Below, piece after piece: positions 53,657-62,152 of a stretch of 64,000 nt of DNA. The notes beneath the pieces were generated by a model that did not search any database, was not told where the DNA came from, and was given only the letters and a program-made list of their open reading frames with translations. Both the position numbers and the translations under genes were made by a program. The DNA comes from Streptacidiphilus jiangxiensis (GTDB lineage: Bacteria; Actinomycetota; Actinomycetes; Streptomycetales; Streptomycetaceae). The DNA lies in assembly GCF_900109465.1 (NCBI RefSeq), contig NZ_FOAZ01000023.1, positions 1-64,000 of the forward strand, written 5' to 3'. How positions within the stretch are numbered: position 1 is the stretch's first letter; every line of letters begins with the position of its first letter.

Positions 53657-54979
53657 TCAAGGGGTCGGGGTGCGGGCGTCGTAACGGAGGAAGGACGGGT
53701 AGCGGGCGACGAGGAGGGCGAGGGTGGCCAGGCAGGCCAGGCCGCCCGTCGCGGCGGAGACGGACGGGGTGGTGAGCTGGGCCACGACGCCGGACTCGAA
53801 GTCGCCGAGGCGGGGGCCGCCAGCCACGACGACGATGAAGACGCCCTGGAGGCGGCCGCGCATGTCGTCCGGGGCGGCTGCCTGGAGCATGGTGTTGCGG
53901 AAGATCATCGAGACCGTGTCCGCCGCTCCCGCGCAGGCGAGGAACACCAGGGCGAGCCAGAGGTGCTGGGTGAGGCCGAAACCGGCGCAGGCCAGGCCCC
54001 AGGCGGCCACGGCGAGGGTGGTGGCGAAGCCGTGCCGGTGGACGCGGCCGACCCAGCCGGAGAACAGGCCGCCCACGAGGGCGCCGATCGCCGGGGCCGC
54101 GGTGAGCAGGCCGACCGTGCCGGCGCCGCCGCCGTAGACGGTGGCGGCGAGCGCCGGGAAGAGGGCGCGGGGCATACCGAAGACCATGGCGGCGATGTCA
54201 GCGAGGAAGGTCATCCGCAGGTTGGGCCGGTCCCGCAGGAAGCGCAGGCCGTCCAGGACGGAGGCGCGCTTGCCGTCGGCGGCGGCCTCCGGCTTCATTG
54301 CGGGGAGGCGCCACATCGCGTAGAGGGAGGCGCCGAAGGCCACGGCGTCCACGAGGTAGGCGGCCTGGAAGCCCCACAGGCCGATGAACAGGCCGCCGAT
54401 CATCGGGCCGACGGTCAGGCCCAGGTTCATGCTGAGGCTGCCCAGCGCGTTCGCCGCCGGGAGCTGTTCCGCCGGGACCAGGCGCGGGATCATCGAGGCC
54501 CTAGCCGGGGCGTTGATCGCGAAGCAGATCGCCTGGAGCGCCACGATCCCGTAGAGCAGGCCCACCAGATGCAGGCTGAGCAGCGCCTGCACGGCCAGGA
54601 CGACCGACAGGACCGCCGCGCCGCTGGCGCCGAGGAGGCCGAGCCGGCGCCGGTCCACGCGGTCGGCGATCGCGCCGCCGTAGAGGCCGAAGGCGACCAG
54701 CGGGAGCAGCGAGCAGAGGCCGATCAGACCGGTGGCGAGCGCCGAGTGTGTCAGTGCGTAGACCTGCACGGAGACGGCGAGCGCCGTCATCTGCTGCCCG
54801 ATGCCGGAGACCGCCTGCCCGAACCAGAGCCGCCGGTAGTGGGGGTGCTCCCGCAGCGGCGTGATGTCGGCGAGCGAGCCGCGGACGGATCGGCCCAGGC
54901 GGCCGAGGAGGCCGGTGTCCGGGCGGGGCTCGGCCGGGCTCGGGGCAGGGGCGGAGTCGGACTGCTGTTCTATGGGCAC
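53657..54979 (-). CDS. MFS transporter (EntS/MFS_3-like exporter)
   Basis: A 440-aa membrane protein with about 12 helices. The loop GGAIADRVDRRRLGLL after helix 2 is the MFS signature, and RASMIPRLVPAEQLPAANAL is typical of the MFS_3 exporter group (drug or siderophore efflux). GTG 54979 follows GGGGGAAGATG. It is the first gene beyond the tRNA and looks chromosomal. Substrate unknown. Confidence 0.88.
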   Translation of the reverse strand: MPIEQQSDSAPAPSPAEPRPDTGLLGRLGRSVRGSLADITPLREHPHYRRLWFGQAVSGIGQQMTALAVSVQVYALTHSALATGLIGLCSLLPLVAFGLYGGAIADRVDRRRLGLLGASGAAVLSVVLAVQALLSLHLVGLLYGIVALQAICFAINAPARASMIPRLVPAEQLPAANALGSLSMNLGLTVGPMIGGLFIGLWGFQAAYLVDAVAFGASLYAMWRLPAMKPEAAADGKRASVLDGLRFLRDRPNLRMTFLADIAAMVFGMPRALFPALAATVYGGGAGTVGLLTAAPAIGALVGGLFSGWVGRVHRHGFATTLAVAAWGLACAGFGLTQHLWLALVFLACAGAADTVSMIFRNTMLQAAAPDDMRGRLQGVFIVVVAGGPRLGDFESGVVAQLTTPSVSAATGGLACLATLALLVARYPSFLRYDARTPTP

Positions 54980-55018
54980 GGGTCATCTTCCCCCATTCGG
55001 CTGTGTGCCCACGCACCA

Positions 55019-55115
55019 GTCCGAAGAGGGGAGAGTCCGAAGGAAGGAGAGCCCGAAGAGGCGGAGTCCGAAGAGAAGAGTCCGAAGAGGAAAGAGTCCG
55101 AAGGGGAAAGGGCCG
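55019..55115. repeat. Degenerate direct repeats of GAGTCCGAAGAG
   Basis: About seven imperfect copies of a (G)AGTCCGAAGAG unit, spaced roughly 10-18 bases, lie between the thioesterase end and the MFS start. The stretch is purine-rich on the plus strand. It may be slippage-derived; it lies where the MFS promoter would be. Confidence 0.6.
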
Positions 55116-55135
55116 CACCGGGCCGGTCGGGCCCG

Positions 55136-56005
55136 TCAGGCGATGCGGCGGAAGAGGCCCTCCTGCATCACCGACACCACCAGACGCCCCTGGCGGTCGA
55201 AGATCTGCCCGCGCGCGAGCCCGCGGCCGCCCACGGCGACCGGCGACTCCTGCTGGTAGAGCAGCCACTCGTCGGCCCGGAACGGGCGGTGGAACCACAT
55301 GGCGTGGTCCAGCGAGGCCATGTCGAAGTGCCGCTTGCCCCACAGCGGCTCCACCGGGACGCGGACGGCGTCCAGCAGTGTCATGTCGCTGGCGTAGGTG
55401 ACGGCGCAGGTGTGGATCAGCGGATCGTCCGGGAGGGTGCCGTTCGTGCGCAGCCAGACCGCGCTGCGCGGTTCGACGCCCTTGAGCTCCTCCTCGGTCC
55501 AGCGCAGGCGCTCGACGTAGCGCAGGTCGAAGGGCTGGCGGCGGCTGATGAACGGCGGCAGCTCGCCCAGGACCGAGCCGACCTCGTCCAGCGCGGAGGG
55601 GACGTCTTCCGGCGCCGGCACGTCCGGCATCGCCGTCTGGTGCTCGAACGGCGTCTCCTCGGGCAGGTGGAAGTCGGCGGTGAGCGCGAAGATCGTCTTG
55701 CCCTGCTGGACACCGAGCACGCGGCGGGTGGTGAACGAGCGTCCGTCCCGGATGCGGTCGACCTGGTAGACGATCGGCACGCCGGGGGTGCCCGGGCGCA
55801 GGAAGTAGGCGTGGAGCGAGTGCACCGGACGGTCGGGGTCGACGGTGCGGCTGGCGGCCACCAGCGCCTGGCCTGCCACCTGCCCGCCGAAGACGCGCTG
55901 CAGGGACTCCTCGGGGCTGCGGCCCCGGAAGATGTTGACCTCGATCTGCTCCAGATCCAGCAGGTCCACCAGGTTGTCGACGGGACTGCCCACGTCAGCG
56001 CTCAC
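55136..56005 (-). CDS. tesB: Acyl-CoA thioesterase II
   Basis: A 289-aa double-hotdog thioesterase: QRVFGGQVAGQALVAASRTV and VHSLHAYFLRPG in the first fold, DMASLDHAMWFHRPFRADEW with the catalytic Asp region and GRLVVSVMQEGLFR in the second. It hydrolyses medium- and long-chain acyl-CoA in the cytoplasm. Length and motifs match the TesB family closely. Confidence 0.94.
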   Translation of the reverse strand: MSADVGSPVDNLVDLLDLEQIEVNIFRGRSPEESLQRVFGGQVAGQALVAASRTVDPDRPVHSLHAYFLRPGTPGVPIVYQVDRIRDGRSFTTRRVLGVQQGKTIFALTADFHLPEETPFEHQTAMPDVPAPEDVPSALDEVGSVLGELPPFISRRQPFDLRYVERLRWTEEELKGVEPRSAVWLRTNGTLPDDPLIHTCAVTYASDMTLLDAVRVPVEPLWGKRHFDMASLDHAMWFHRPFRADEWLLYQQESPVAVGGRGLARGQIFDRQGRLVVSVMQEGLFRRIA

Positions 56006-56081
56006 TCTCCTCGGTCAGTACTGGTTGCATTCTCCCAGGGTTCCCGGCATGCTGCCCGGTCGCCCCTGCGGGCGGCCTGGG

Positions 56082-56567
56082 TCAGAACTTCGGGACGGAC
56101 CGGGCTTCGCGGGCGGCCGCGGCGACGTCGGGGAGCGACGCGCCGGTGGAGGCGGCCACGACGGCGGCGACGCCGCCCTCGACGAACGGCGCGTCGACGA
56201 GCAGTGCGTCCACACGTCCGAGGTCGGCCAGCACGAGGCGGGCCGTCAGCACGGAGCTGCCGAGGTCGGGCAGGACCAGCACGCCGGCACCGGCGTCGGC
56301 GGCGGTGATCGCCGCCTCGATGCGTTCGTAGCTGGTGCCCAGGCCGCCGTCGGGGGAGCCGTCCTCCGCGCCGCCGGCCGTGGCGATCGGGACCAGCCCG
56401 CCGCCCAGCGGCTCCAGCAGTTCGCGCAGGCCCTCGGCCAGGCGCGCGCTGTGGGAGACCAGGACCAGGCCGACGGTGACCGGTCCTGGTCCGGCAGAGC
56501 GCCCGCCCTCTTCCGCCGGAGGCGAGACGCGGACACGATCGGTGGGCGCGTTACTGCTCTCGGTCAT
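56082..56567 (-). CDS. dhaM: Dihydroxyacetone kinase phosphotransfer subunit DhaM
   Basis: A 161-aa EIIA-Man-type domain. The phosphorylatable His is in VLVSHSARLAEGL, followed by GTSYERIEAAI and VLVLPDLGSSVLTA. DhaM passes phosphate from HPr to ADP on DhaL. It is divergent from dhaK, 87 bases apart, so a shared control region lies between them. The N-terminal ~30 residues before the fold are low-complexity. Confidence 0.9.
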   Translation of the reverse strand: MTESSNAPTDRVRVSPPAEEGGRSAGPGPVTVGLVLVSHSARLAEGLRELLEPLGGGLVPIATAGGAEDGSPDGGLGTSYERIEAAITAADAGAGVLVLPDLGSSVLTARLVLADLGRVDALLVDAPFVEGGVAAVVAASTGASLPDVAAAAREARSVPKF

Positions 56568-56654
56568 GTTCGCGATGCTAGATTCGCGGCTCGCCGAACC
56601 GGAAGCGCGCCGCGCGGGTCGGGTCGGGTCGGCCGTACGGGAGGGATGTCTGTC

Positions 56655-57719
56655 GTGAAGAAGTTCCTCAACAACCCCGATGCCTACGTCGCCGAGAGCT
56701 TGGCCGGACTGGCGGCGGCGCACCCGACGCTCACGGTGGTCACCGACGCGGCGGAGGGCGGGGCGACGTTCGTGCGGCGGACCGCGAGGACCCGGCCCGG
56801 CAAGGTGGCGCTGGTCTCCGGCGGTGGCTCCGGCCACGAGCCGCTGCACGGTGGCTTCGTGGGCGTGGGGATGCTCGACGCGGCGTGCCCCGGCGAGGTG
56901 TTCACCTCCCCGGTGCCCGGCCAGATGCTCGCTGCCGTGAGGGCGGTCGACAGCGGTGCGGGCGTGGTGTTCGTGGTGAAGAACTACACCGGCGACGTGC
57001 TCAACTTCCAGATGGCCGCGGAGCTGGCGGTCGAGGAGGCCGGGATCGCGGTCGAGACGGTCCTGGTCGACGACGACGTGGCGGTCCAGGACTCGACGTG
57101 GACGGCGGGGCGGCGCGGCACCGGAGCGACGGTGCTCGTCGAGAAGATCGCCGGGGCGCTGGCCGAGCGCGGCGCGGAGATGGCGGCCGTGGCCGACATG
57201 GGACGCCGGGTCAACGCGAGGTCACGCTCGTTCGCGGTGGCGCTCACGGCGTGCACGACGCCTGCCAACGGCAAGCCCGGTTTCCTGCTGCCCGAGGACG
57301 AGATGGAGGTCGGCGTCGGCATCCACGGCGAGCCGGGCCGGCGGCGGGCGAAGCTGGCCTCGGCCCGGGAGGTGGCGAAGCTCGCCCTGGACGCGATCCT
57401 GGCCGAACCGGTCTTCGCCGGAGCCCAGGCCGGAGCCCAGGCCGGAGCCCAAGCCGGAACCGGAGCGGACGGCGGCGACGTGATCGTGATGGTGAACGGG
57501 CTGGGCGCGACCCCGCTGTCGGAGCTGTACATCCTCTTCCACGAGGTGTCCCGGCTCCTCGCCGGACGCGGCGTCACCATCGCGCGGAGTCTGGTCGGCA
57601 ACTACGTCACCAGTCTGGACATGGCGGGCGCGTCGTTCACCCTCTGCCAGGTCGATGACGAGATGCTGGAGCTGTGGGACGCGCCTGTGAACACACCGGC
57701 ACTGCGCTGGGGGCTGTGA
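56655..57719 (+). CDS. dhaK: Dihydroxyacetone kinase subunit DhaK
   Basis: A 354-aa substrate-binding subunit. VKKFLNNPDAYVAESLAGLA opens the protein. GGGSGHEPLHGGFVG and the hemiaminal-forming His in VGIHGEPG are present. GTG 56655 has GGGAGGG 9 bases upstream; ATG 56646 overlaps that site and is rejected. An unusual insertion of three AGAQ repeats (about residues 256-269) arises from a 12-base tandem repeat at 57418-57460. Confidence 0.93.
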   Translation: MKKFLNNPDAYVAESLAGLAAAHPTLTVVTDAAEGGATFVRRTARTRPGKVALVSGGGSGHEPLHGGFVGVGMLDAACPGEVFTSPVPGQMLAAVRAVDSGAGVVFVVKNYTGDVLNFQMAAELAVEEAGIAVETVLVDDDVAVQDSTWTAGRRGTGATVLVEKIAGALAERGAEMAAVADMGRRVNARSRSFAVALTACTTPANGKPGFLLPEDEMEVGVGIHGEPGRRRAKLASAREVAKLALDAILAEPVFAGAQAGAQAGAQAGTGADGGDVIVMVNGLGATPLSELYILFHEVSRLLAGRGVTIARSLVGNYVTSLDMAGASFTLCQVDDEMLELWDAPVNTPALRWGL

Positions 57720-57761
57720 ACTCGCGTCGGAGTCCCGAGTGATGGGGGAGGGGCGGCAGCT

Positions 57762-58451
57762 GTGAACGCAGGGGACAGCGGCGAGGGTGGGAACCGGGTC
57801 GACACACTGGACATCGAGACGACGCGTGCCTGGATCCTGGCCACTGCGGCGGCTGTCGACAGCCACCGGGACGTGTTGACCGAGCTCGACGCAGCGATCG
57901 GCGACGCCGACCACGGCGCCAACATGCACCGGGGCTTCACCGCTGTGGCGGCGGCGGTCGGCGGCGACTACGCGCCGGAGACGGTCGGGCAGCTGCTCGG
58001 CAAGGTCGGCATGACGCTGATCTCCAGCGTCGGCGGCGCGTCCGGCCCGCTCTACGGATCCGCGTTCCGTGCCGCAGGCCGACAGCTCGCCACGCCGGAG
58101 GCGGACGGCGACCAGTTCGCGCTGGCGCTGCGGGCCGCGCTGGACGCGGTCCGTGCGCTGGGCGCCGCCGCGGCCGGGGACAAGACCATGGTCGACGCCC
58201 TCATGCCCGCCGTCACGACCTTCGACGAGGCCGTCACCTCCGGAGCCGGCCTCCGCGCCGCGGCCCGCGCCGCCGCGACCGCGGCGGACGCGGGCGCCCG
58301 CGCCACGACCCCCCTGCAGGCCCGCAAGGGTCGCGCCTCCTACCTGGGCGAACGCAGCATCGGCCACCAGGACCCGGGGGCGACCTCGACGGCCCTGATC
58401 TTCGCCGCCCTCGCCGACACGTTGGACGGCACGCTGGGTCGCATGCCGTAG
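57762..58451 (+). CDS. dhaL: Dihydroxyacetone kinase subunit DhaL
   Basis: A 229-aa ADP/Mg-binding subunit: LDAAIGDADHGANMHRGF supplies the metal Asp residues, and SSVGGASGPLYGSAF and GARATTPLQARKGRASYLGE are typical DhaL motifs. With DhaK and DhaM it phosphorylates dihydroxyacetone using PEP-derived phosphate. GTG 57762 follows GGGGGAGGGG; it is 42 bases after dhaK. Confidence 0.93.
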   Translation: MNAGDSGEGGNRVDTLDIETTRAWILATAAAVDSHRDVLTELDAAIGDADHGANMHRGFTAVAAAVGGDYAPETVGQLLGKVGMTLISSVGGASGPLYGSAFRAAGRQLATPEADGDQFALALRAALDAVRALGAAAAGDKTMVDALMPAVTTFDEAVTSGAGLRAAARAAATAADAGARATTPLQARKGRASYLGERSIGHQDPGATSTALIFAALADTLDGTLGRMP

Positions 58452-58756
58452 GCGCAGCACCCCGGGGCGGCGAAGATCAGGGCCGCGACGCGCGTCAGGG
58501 ACGCGGACGGGGACCGGGACGGGGAGCGGGACCGACAAAGCCTGACCTGCGGCGCCCGCGGCGGCCCGCGCCCGCGGCCCGCCGCCCGCGCCCGCGGCCC
58601 GCCGCCCGCGGCCGCCGCCCGGGGCGGCGGGGGCACCCACGGATGGCGGATGCGGTGGCTTGGCGCGGATGCCGCCCCGCGCGTCGCGGGGGAGGATCGG
58701 GCCGGGAAGGTGCCGTGGGCGCCGCAGCTGGGACGACGTGGGAAGCGGGGAGCCTG
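58452..58756. other. GC-only low-complexity intergenic region
   Basis: At about 58535-58632 the sequence is built almost entirely from GCGGCCCGC and GCCCGC units. No gene is supported; a terminator for dhaL and a promoter for the oxidoreductase are expected here. Confidence 0.5.
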
Positions 58757-59683
58757 ATGAGGGCCGTGACCATCGATGCGTACGGCGAGACACCGCGGCT
58801 GACCGAACAGCCGATGCCGAAGGTCGGCCCGGATTCGGTGCTGGTGCGCGTACGGGCGGCCGGGGTCAACCCGGTGGACTGGCGGGTCGCGGACGGGGCG
58901 GTCGATCCGCTGCTGAACGCGTACTTCCCGCTGACGCTCGGCTGGGACGTGGCCGGGGTGGTGGCGCAGGTCGGGGTCGCCGTGACCGAGTTCGCGGTCG
59001 GCGACGAGGTGGTGGCCTACAACCGGCAGGACTTCGCGCAGTTCGGCACCTGGGCCGAGTACACGCCCGTGCCGCTGCGCTCGCTCGCGCCGAAGTCGGC
59101 GGGGATGAGCTGGGAGGAGGCCGGCGGGCTGCCGCTCGCGGGGCTGACCGCGTACCAGGCGCTGGCCGCGGCGGGTGTGAACGGGGGTGGCACCGTGCTG
59201 ATCCATGCCGCGGGCGGCGGCGTCGGTGGGTTCGCGACGCAGATCGCGGCGTCGCGCGGCGCGCGCGTGATCGGGACGACCTCGCGGACGGAGAGCTTTC
59301 CGTTCCTGCGGGAGCTGGGCGCCGAGCCCGTCCTGAGCGGGGAGGGGCTTGCGGAGCGCGTGCGCGAGCTCGCGCCGGAGGGGGTGGACGCGTCGCTGGA
59401 CTTCCTGGGCGGCGGGTCGGTCGCCGTCTCCGCCGAGCTGGTGCGTGTCCCCCACCGGATCGTCTCGGTCGTCGACGGCTCCGTGAAGGAGCTGGGCGGC
59501 CAGTACGTCTGGGTCCATCCGTCCGGGCCGGACCTGCGGGCACTGAACGCGCTGGCCGAGGCGGGGTCGCTGCGGGTGCACGTCAGCAGCGCCATCCCGT
59601 TGGAGCAGGCCGAGGAGGCCGTCCGGCTCAGCCGCGGCGGTCGGGTGCGCGGCAAGATCGTGCTGACGGTGCCCGCCGAGTAG
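58757..59683 (+). CDS. NADPH:quinone oxidoreductase-like MDR protein
   Basis: A 308-aa zinc-free medium-chain dehydrogenase. The fold starts MRAVTIDAYGETPRLTEQ, with AAGVNPVDWRVADG, the quinone-reductase GWDVAGVV segment and the nucleotide site HAAGGGVGGFATQIA. ATG 58757 follows GCGGGGAG; the frame is open upstream through low-complexity sequence without a ribosome binding site. It probably reduces quinones or enones with NADPH. Confidence 0.9.
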   Translation: MRAVTIDAYGETPRLTEQPMPKVGPDSVLVRVRAAGVNPVDWRVADGAVDPLLNAYFPLTLGWDVAGVVAQVGVAVTEFAVGDEVVAYNRQDFAQFGTWAEYTPVPLRSLAPKSAGMSWEEAGGLPLAGLTAYQALAAAGVNGGGTVLIHAAGGGVGGFATQIAASRGARVIGTTSRTESFPFLRELGAEPVLSGEGLAERVRELAPEGVDASLDFLGGGSVAVSAELVRVPHRIVSVVDGSVKELGGQYVWVHPSGPDLRALNALAEAGSLRVHVSSAIPLEQAEEAVRLSRGGRVRGKIVLTVPAE

Positions 59684-59689
59684 CCCGGG

Positions 59690-59845
59690 CTACTCCTGTG
59701 CCTGCTCCGAAGCAGCAGGAGCGGTGGGAACGGCGCAGCCGTCCGGGCCGCAGACGGGAACGTCACCGTCCGCAGCGCCCAGGCCCGGCAGGTCGAGCAG
59801 GCGCAGTGGCTGGATGGGCTTGATGTCCGCGGGGGTCTCACTCAT
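59690..59845 (-). CDS. Small 51-aa Cys-pair protein, hypothetical
   Basis: A short gene with good codon usage: MSETPADIKPIQPLRLLDLP, then a Gly/Ala turn, VPVCGPDGCAVP and an Ala/Glu/Gln tail. The upstream ACGGGG is a weak ribosome binding site. It converges on the oxidoreductase gene, their ends 6 bases apart. It has no signal peptide or helix span. A modified-peptide precursor or small metal/redox protein are both possible; I recognise no family. Confidence 0.5.
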   Translation of the reverse strand: MSETPADIKPIQPLRLLDLPGLGAADGDVPVCGPDGCAVPTAPAASEQAQE

Positions 59846-59883
59846 GCGTCGCACAACCCCGTCCGCCGCCAGAACATTCCGGC

Positions 59884-60351
59884 TCAGTGGCCCAGCGTCG
59901 AGCCCGGGCGGACGATCATGATGACCGTCACGGCGGCCCAGAGCAGGTTGAAGATGCCGGTGTACATCGCCAGCTGCTTGGTGTCCTTGACGCCGACCTC
60001 GCGCCCTCGCGGGCCCTTGCCCGCCAGCAGCTCGGCCTGGCGCGGCAGGACGAGCGCGGCCAGCAGGATCGCCGCGACGGCGGTCAGCACGATCGAGACG
60101 ACGACCCAGGTCTGCCCGGTGACCTTCATCACGCCCGCCGCGGCGAAGCCGAACATCGGGACGGCGATGGCGACCAGGGCGTAGACCTTGCAGATCCGGT
60201 TGAGCACGCCCAGCGTCGCGGTGTCCTCGACACCGCCGGGTGCGGCCAAGGCCTTGCGGGCCACCGGCGGAAACATGCTCGCGGCGACCGCGACCGGGCC
60301 GATGGCCACGATCGCGGCGAGGATGTGCAGGATCAGGAAGAGCTTCGTCAC
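59884..60351 (-). CDS. Four-helix integral membrane protein (DUF2269-like)
   Basis: A 155-aa membrane protein with about four helices. LFLILHILAAIVAIGPVAVA carries a His in the first helix, as in DUF2269-type proteins. Later helices are ALVAIAVPMFGFAAAGVMKV, VVVSIVLTAVAAILLAALVL and IFNLLWAAVTVIMIV. Function unknown. Confidence 0.7.
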   Translation of the reverse strand: MTKLFLILHILAAIVAIGPVAVAASMFPPVARKALAAPGGVEDTATLGVLNRICKVYALVAIAVPMFGFAAAGVMKVTGQTWVVVSIVLTAVAAILLAALVLPRQAELLAGKGPRGREVGVKDTKQLAMYTGIFNLLWAAVTVIMIVRPGSTLGH

Positions 60352-60361
60352 GGCGACGAGT

Positions 60362-60841
60362 CTAGGCAGACGGTTCGACCGCTCCGTCGGCCGGGTTCAC
60401 CTGTGCGACAGCCATGAGACGCTCGGGGTTCGCGAACGGCCGGAAGCCGACCCGCGCGTACACCTCGTGCGCGTCGAGGGTCGACAGCATCAGCCGCTTG
60501 AGGCGGTAGGGCGCGAGCTCGGCGACGACGGTTCCGGCCAGCCAGGTGCCGATGCCGCGCCCGCGCGCCTCGCGGGCCACGTAGACGTCGCAGAGCCACC
60601 CGAAGGTCGCGTAGTCGGTGACGACGCGGGCGAAGGCGACCTGCTCGGCGCCGCGCTCCGCGGACGCGTAGACGCCGAGGACGAGGGAGTGCTCGATCGA
60701 GCGCGCGACGGTCTCGCGGCTGCGGCCCAGGGCCCAGAAGGCGTCGGTGCTGAGCCAGTGGTGCACCAGGTCGACGTCGATGCGGGCGGGGTCGGTGTCC
60801 AGACAGAGGCCGTCGGCGCGCGTGGTGATCACGATCCGCAT
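60362..60841 (-). CDS. GNAT family N-acetyltransferase
   Basis: A 159-aa single-domain GNAT: STDAFWALGRSRETVARSIE near the start, acetyl-CoA site VAREARGRGIGTWLAGTVV and LDAHEVYARVGFRPF at the end. The start is ATG 60841. Substrate unknown. Confidence 0.85.
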   Translation of the reverse strand: MRIVITTRADGLCLDTDPARIDVDLVHHWLSTDAFWALGRSRETVARSIEHSLVLGVYASAERGAEQVAFARVVTDYATFGWLCDVYVAREARGRGIGTWLAGTVVAELAPYRLKRLMLSTLDAHEVYARVGFRPFANPERLMAVAQVNPADGAVEPSA

Positions 60842-60886
60842 CGTAGGGCGACGACAGCTGACGGGCCGACCGAATATCGTGACCGC

Positions 60887-61180
60887 ATGGAGCCCATGGA
60901 CAAGGTGACGGTGGAACAGCGCCTCGCGGCGATCGAGGAGAAGCTGGACCTGGTGCTGGCCAGGCTGGGGACGGACTTCGGGGCGGGGTCGACGGCGCAT
61001 CTGGAGGACGTCGTCCCGACCTCCGACACCGACCCGGAGATCCTGGAGCTGGTCCGGCGGGGGAAGAAGATCCAGGCGATCAAGGTGTACCGGGAGCGGA
61101 CCGGCGTCGGCCTGCGCGAGGCGAAGGACGCGGTCGACCGACTGGACGAGCAGGAGCGCTTCCGCTCCGGGCGCCGCTGA
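60887..61180 (+). CDS. Ribosomal L7/L12 C-terminal-like protein
   Basis: A 97-aa protein. An N-terminal coiled coil (VEQRLAAIEEKLDLVLARLG) is joined to a domain like the L7/L12 C-terminus (KKIQAIKVYRERTGVGLREA followed by KDAVDRL). Such stand-alone proteins are common in actinobacteria and are not the ribosomal stalk protein itself. ATG 60887, divergent from the GNAT gene. Confidence 0.8.
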   Translation: MEPMDKVTVEQRLAAIEEKLDLVLARLGTDFGAGSTAHLEDVVPTSDTDPEILELVRRGKKIQAIKVYRERTGVGLREAKDAVDRLDEQERFRSGRR

Positions 61181-61192
61181 CGCCTGGCGCCT

Positions 61193-61324
61193 GACGCCTG
61201 CCGCTGACCTCAACTGCTGACGCCTGCCGCTGACCTCAACCGCTGACGCCCGCCGTGACCTCAACCGCTGACGCCCGCCGTGACCTCAACCGCTGACGCC
61301 CGCCGTGACCTCAACCGCTGACGC
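61193..61324. repeat. Tandem repeat, 25-bp unit
   Basis: Three exact copies of a 25-base unit (begins CGCTGACGCCCGCC, ends GACCTCAAC) lie at 61241-61315, preceded by a 26-base variant and a partial one. They lie between the ends of two convergent genes. There are no spacers, so this is not a CRISPR array. Confidence 0.9.
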
Positions 61325-62065
61325 TCACGCAGCGGGCTTCTCCCACACGGAGACGTGTTTGGCGCTGTCCGAGGTGAACGGGCGGCCGTCCCAGTCCTGC
61401 CAGCGGGACCGCAGGCGCAGCCCGGCGAGCTGGGCCATGAGGTCCAGCTCCGCCGGCCAGACGTAGCGGAACGGTGTGGTCCGGTGCTCGCCCCGGCCGT
61501 CGGCGACGTCCACGTAGTGGCAGACCTGAGCCTGCGTGGCGACGTCGTAGTCCGACCAGGCCCAGTGCCGCGGGCCGAAGGCGAAGTGGACGACGGTCTG
61601 CCCGGCGGGGATCTTGCGCAGCTCCGGGACCATCACCTCGACGACGAAGCAGCCGCCGGGGGAGAGGTGGTCCGCGGCGTTGCGGAAGCAGGCGACCTGG
61701 GCCTCCTGCGTGGTGAGGTTCATGACGGTGTTGAAGAGCAGGTAGGCGAGCGAGAACGTGCCGGGCACGCGGGTGTCGGCGAAGTCGCCGATGCTCACCG
61801 CCATGTCCTCGCCGCCGGGCTTGGCGCGCAGGCGTCCCGCCATGGCCCGCGACAGCTCGATGCCCGCGACGGGGACGCCGCGCGCGGCGAGAGGCAGGGC
61901 GATCCGGCCCGTCCCGATCCCGAACTCGACCGCCCGGCCCTCCCCGGCGAGCGAGGCGAGGACGTCCACCGTCCGCTCCACGAGCTCGGGACGGAACATC
62001 TCCGCCTGGCTCTCGTCGTAGTGGCGCGCTACTTCTTCTCCGAAATGGCCGTCGTCGTAGGTCAC
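61325..62065 (-). CDS. Class I SAM-dependent methyltransferase
   Basis: A 246-aa methyltransferase: motif I VEFGIGTGRIALPLAARG, acidic end of beta-2 in GIELSRAMAGRL, and motif post-I SIGDFADTRV. A later LSPGGCFVVEVMVPEL strand is typical of Methyltransf_25-type proteins. It transfers methyl groups to an unknown small-molecule acceptor. Confidence 0.87.
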   Translation of the reverse strand: MTYDDGHFGEEVARHYDESQAEMFRPELVERTVDVLASLAGEGRAVEFGIGTGRIALPLAARGVPVAGIELSRAMAGRLRAKPGGEDMAVSIGDFADTRVPGTFSLAYLLFNTVMNLTTQEAQVACFRNAADHLSPGGCFVVEVMVPELRKIPAGQTVVHFAFGPRHWAWSDYDVATQAQVCHYVDVADGRGEHRTTPFRYVWPAELDLMAQLAGLRLRSRWQDWDGRPFTSDSAKHVSVWEKPAA

Positions 62066-62152
62066 CCGGCGAAGTCAACCGACCATCGGCAGCCGGCGCC
62101 ACCGGATTTCGAGGGTGGCCGCCGACGAGCGCCCACCCCCGAAGACGAAGGA

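Noticed and set aside
53963-56308. 781-codon plus-strand frame across the MFS and TesB genes
   Set aside because: Shadow of two well-supported minus-strand genes.
61193-61324. CRISPR array
   Set aside because: The repeat units are directly adjacent with no unique spacers and there are no cas genes.
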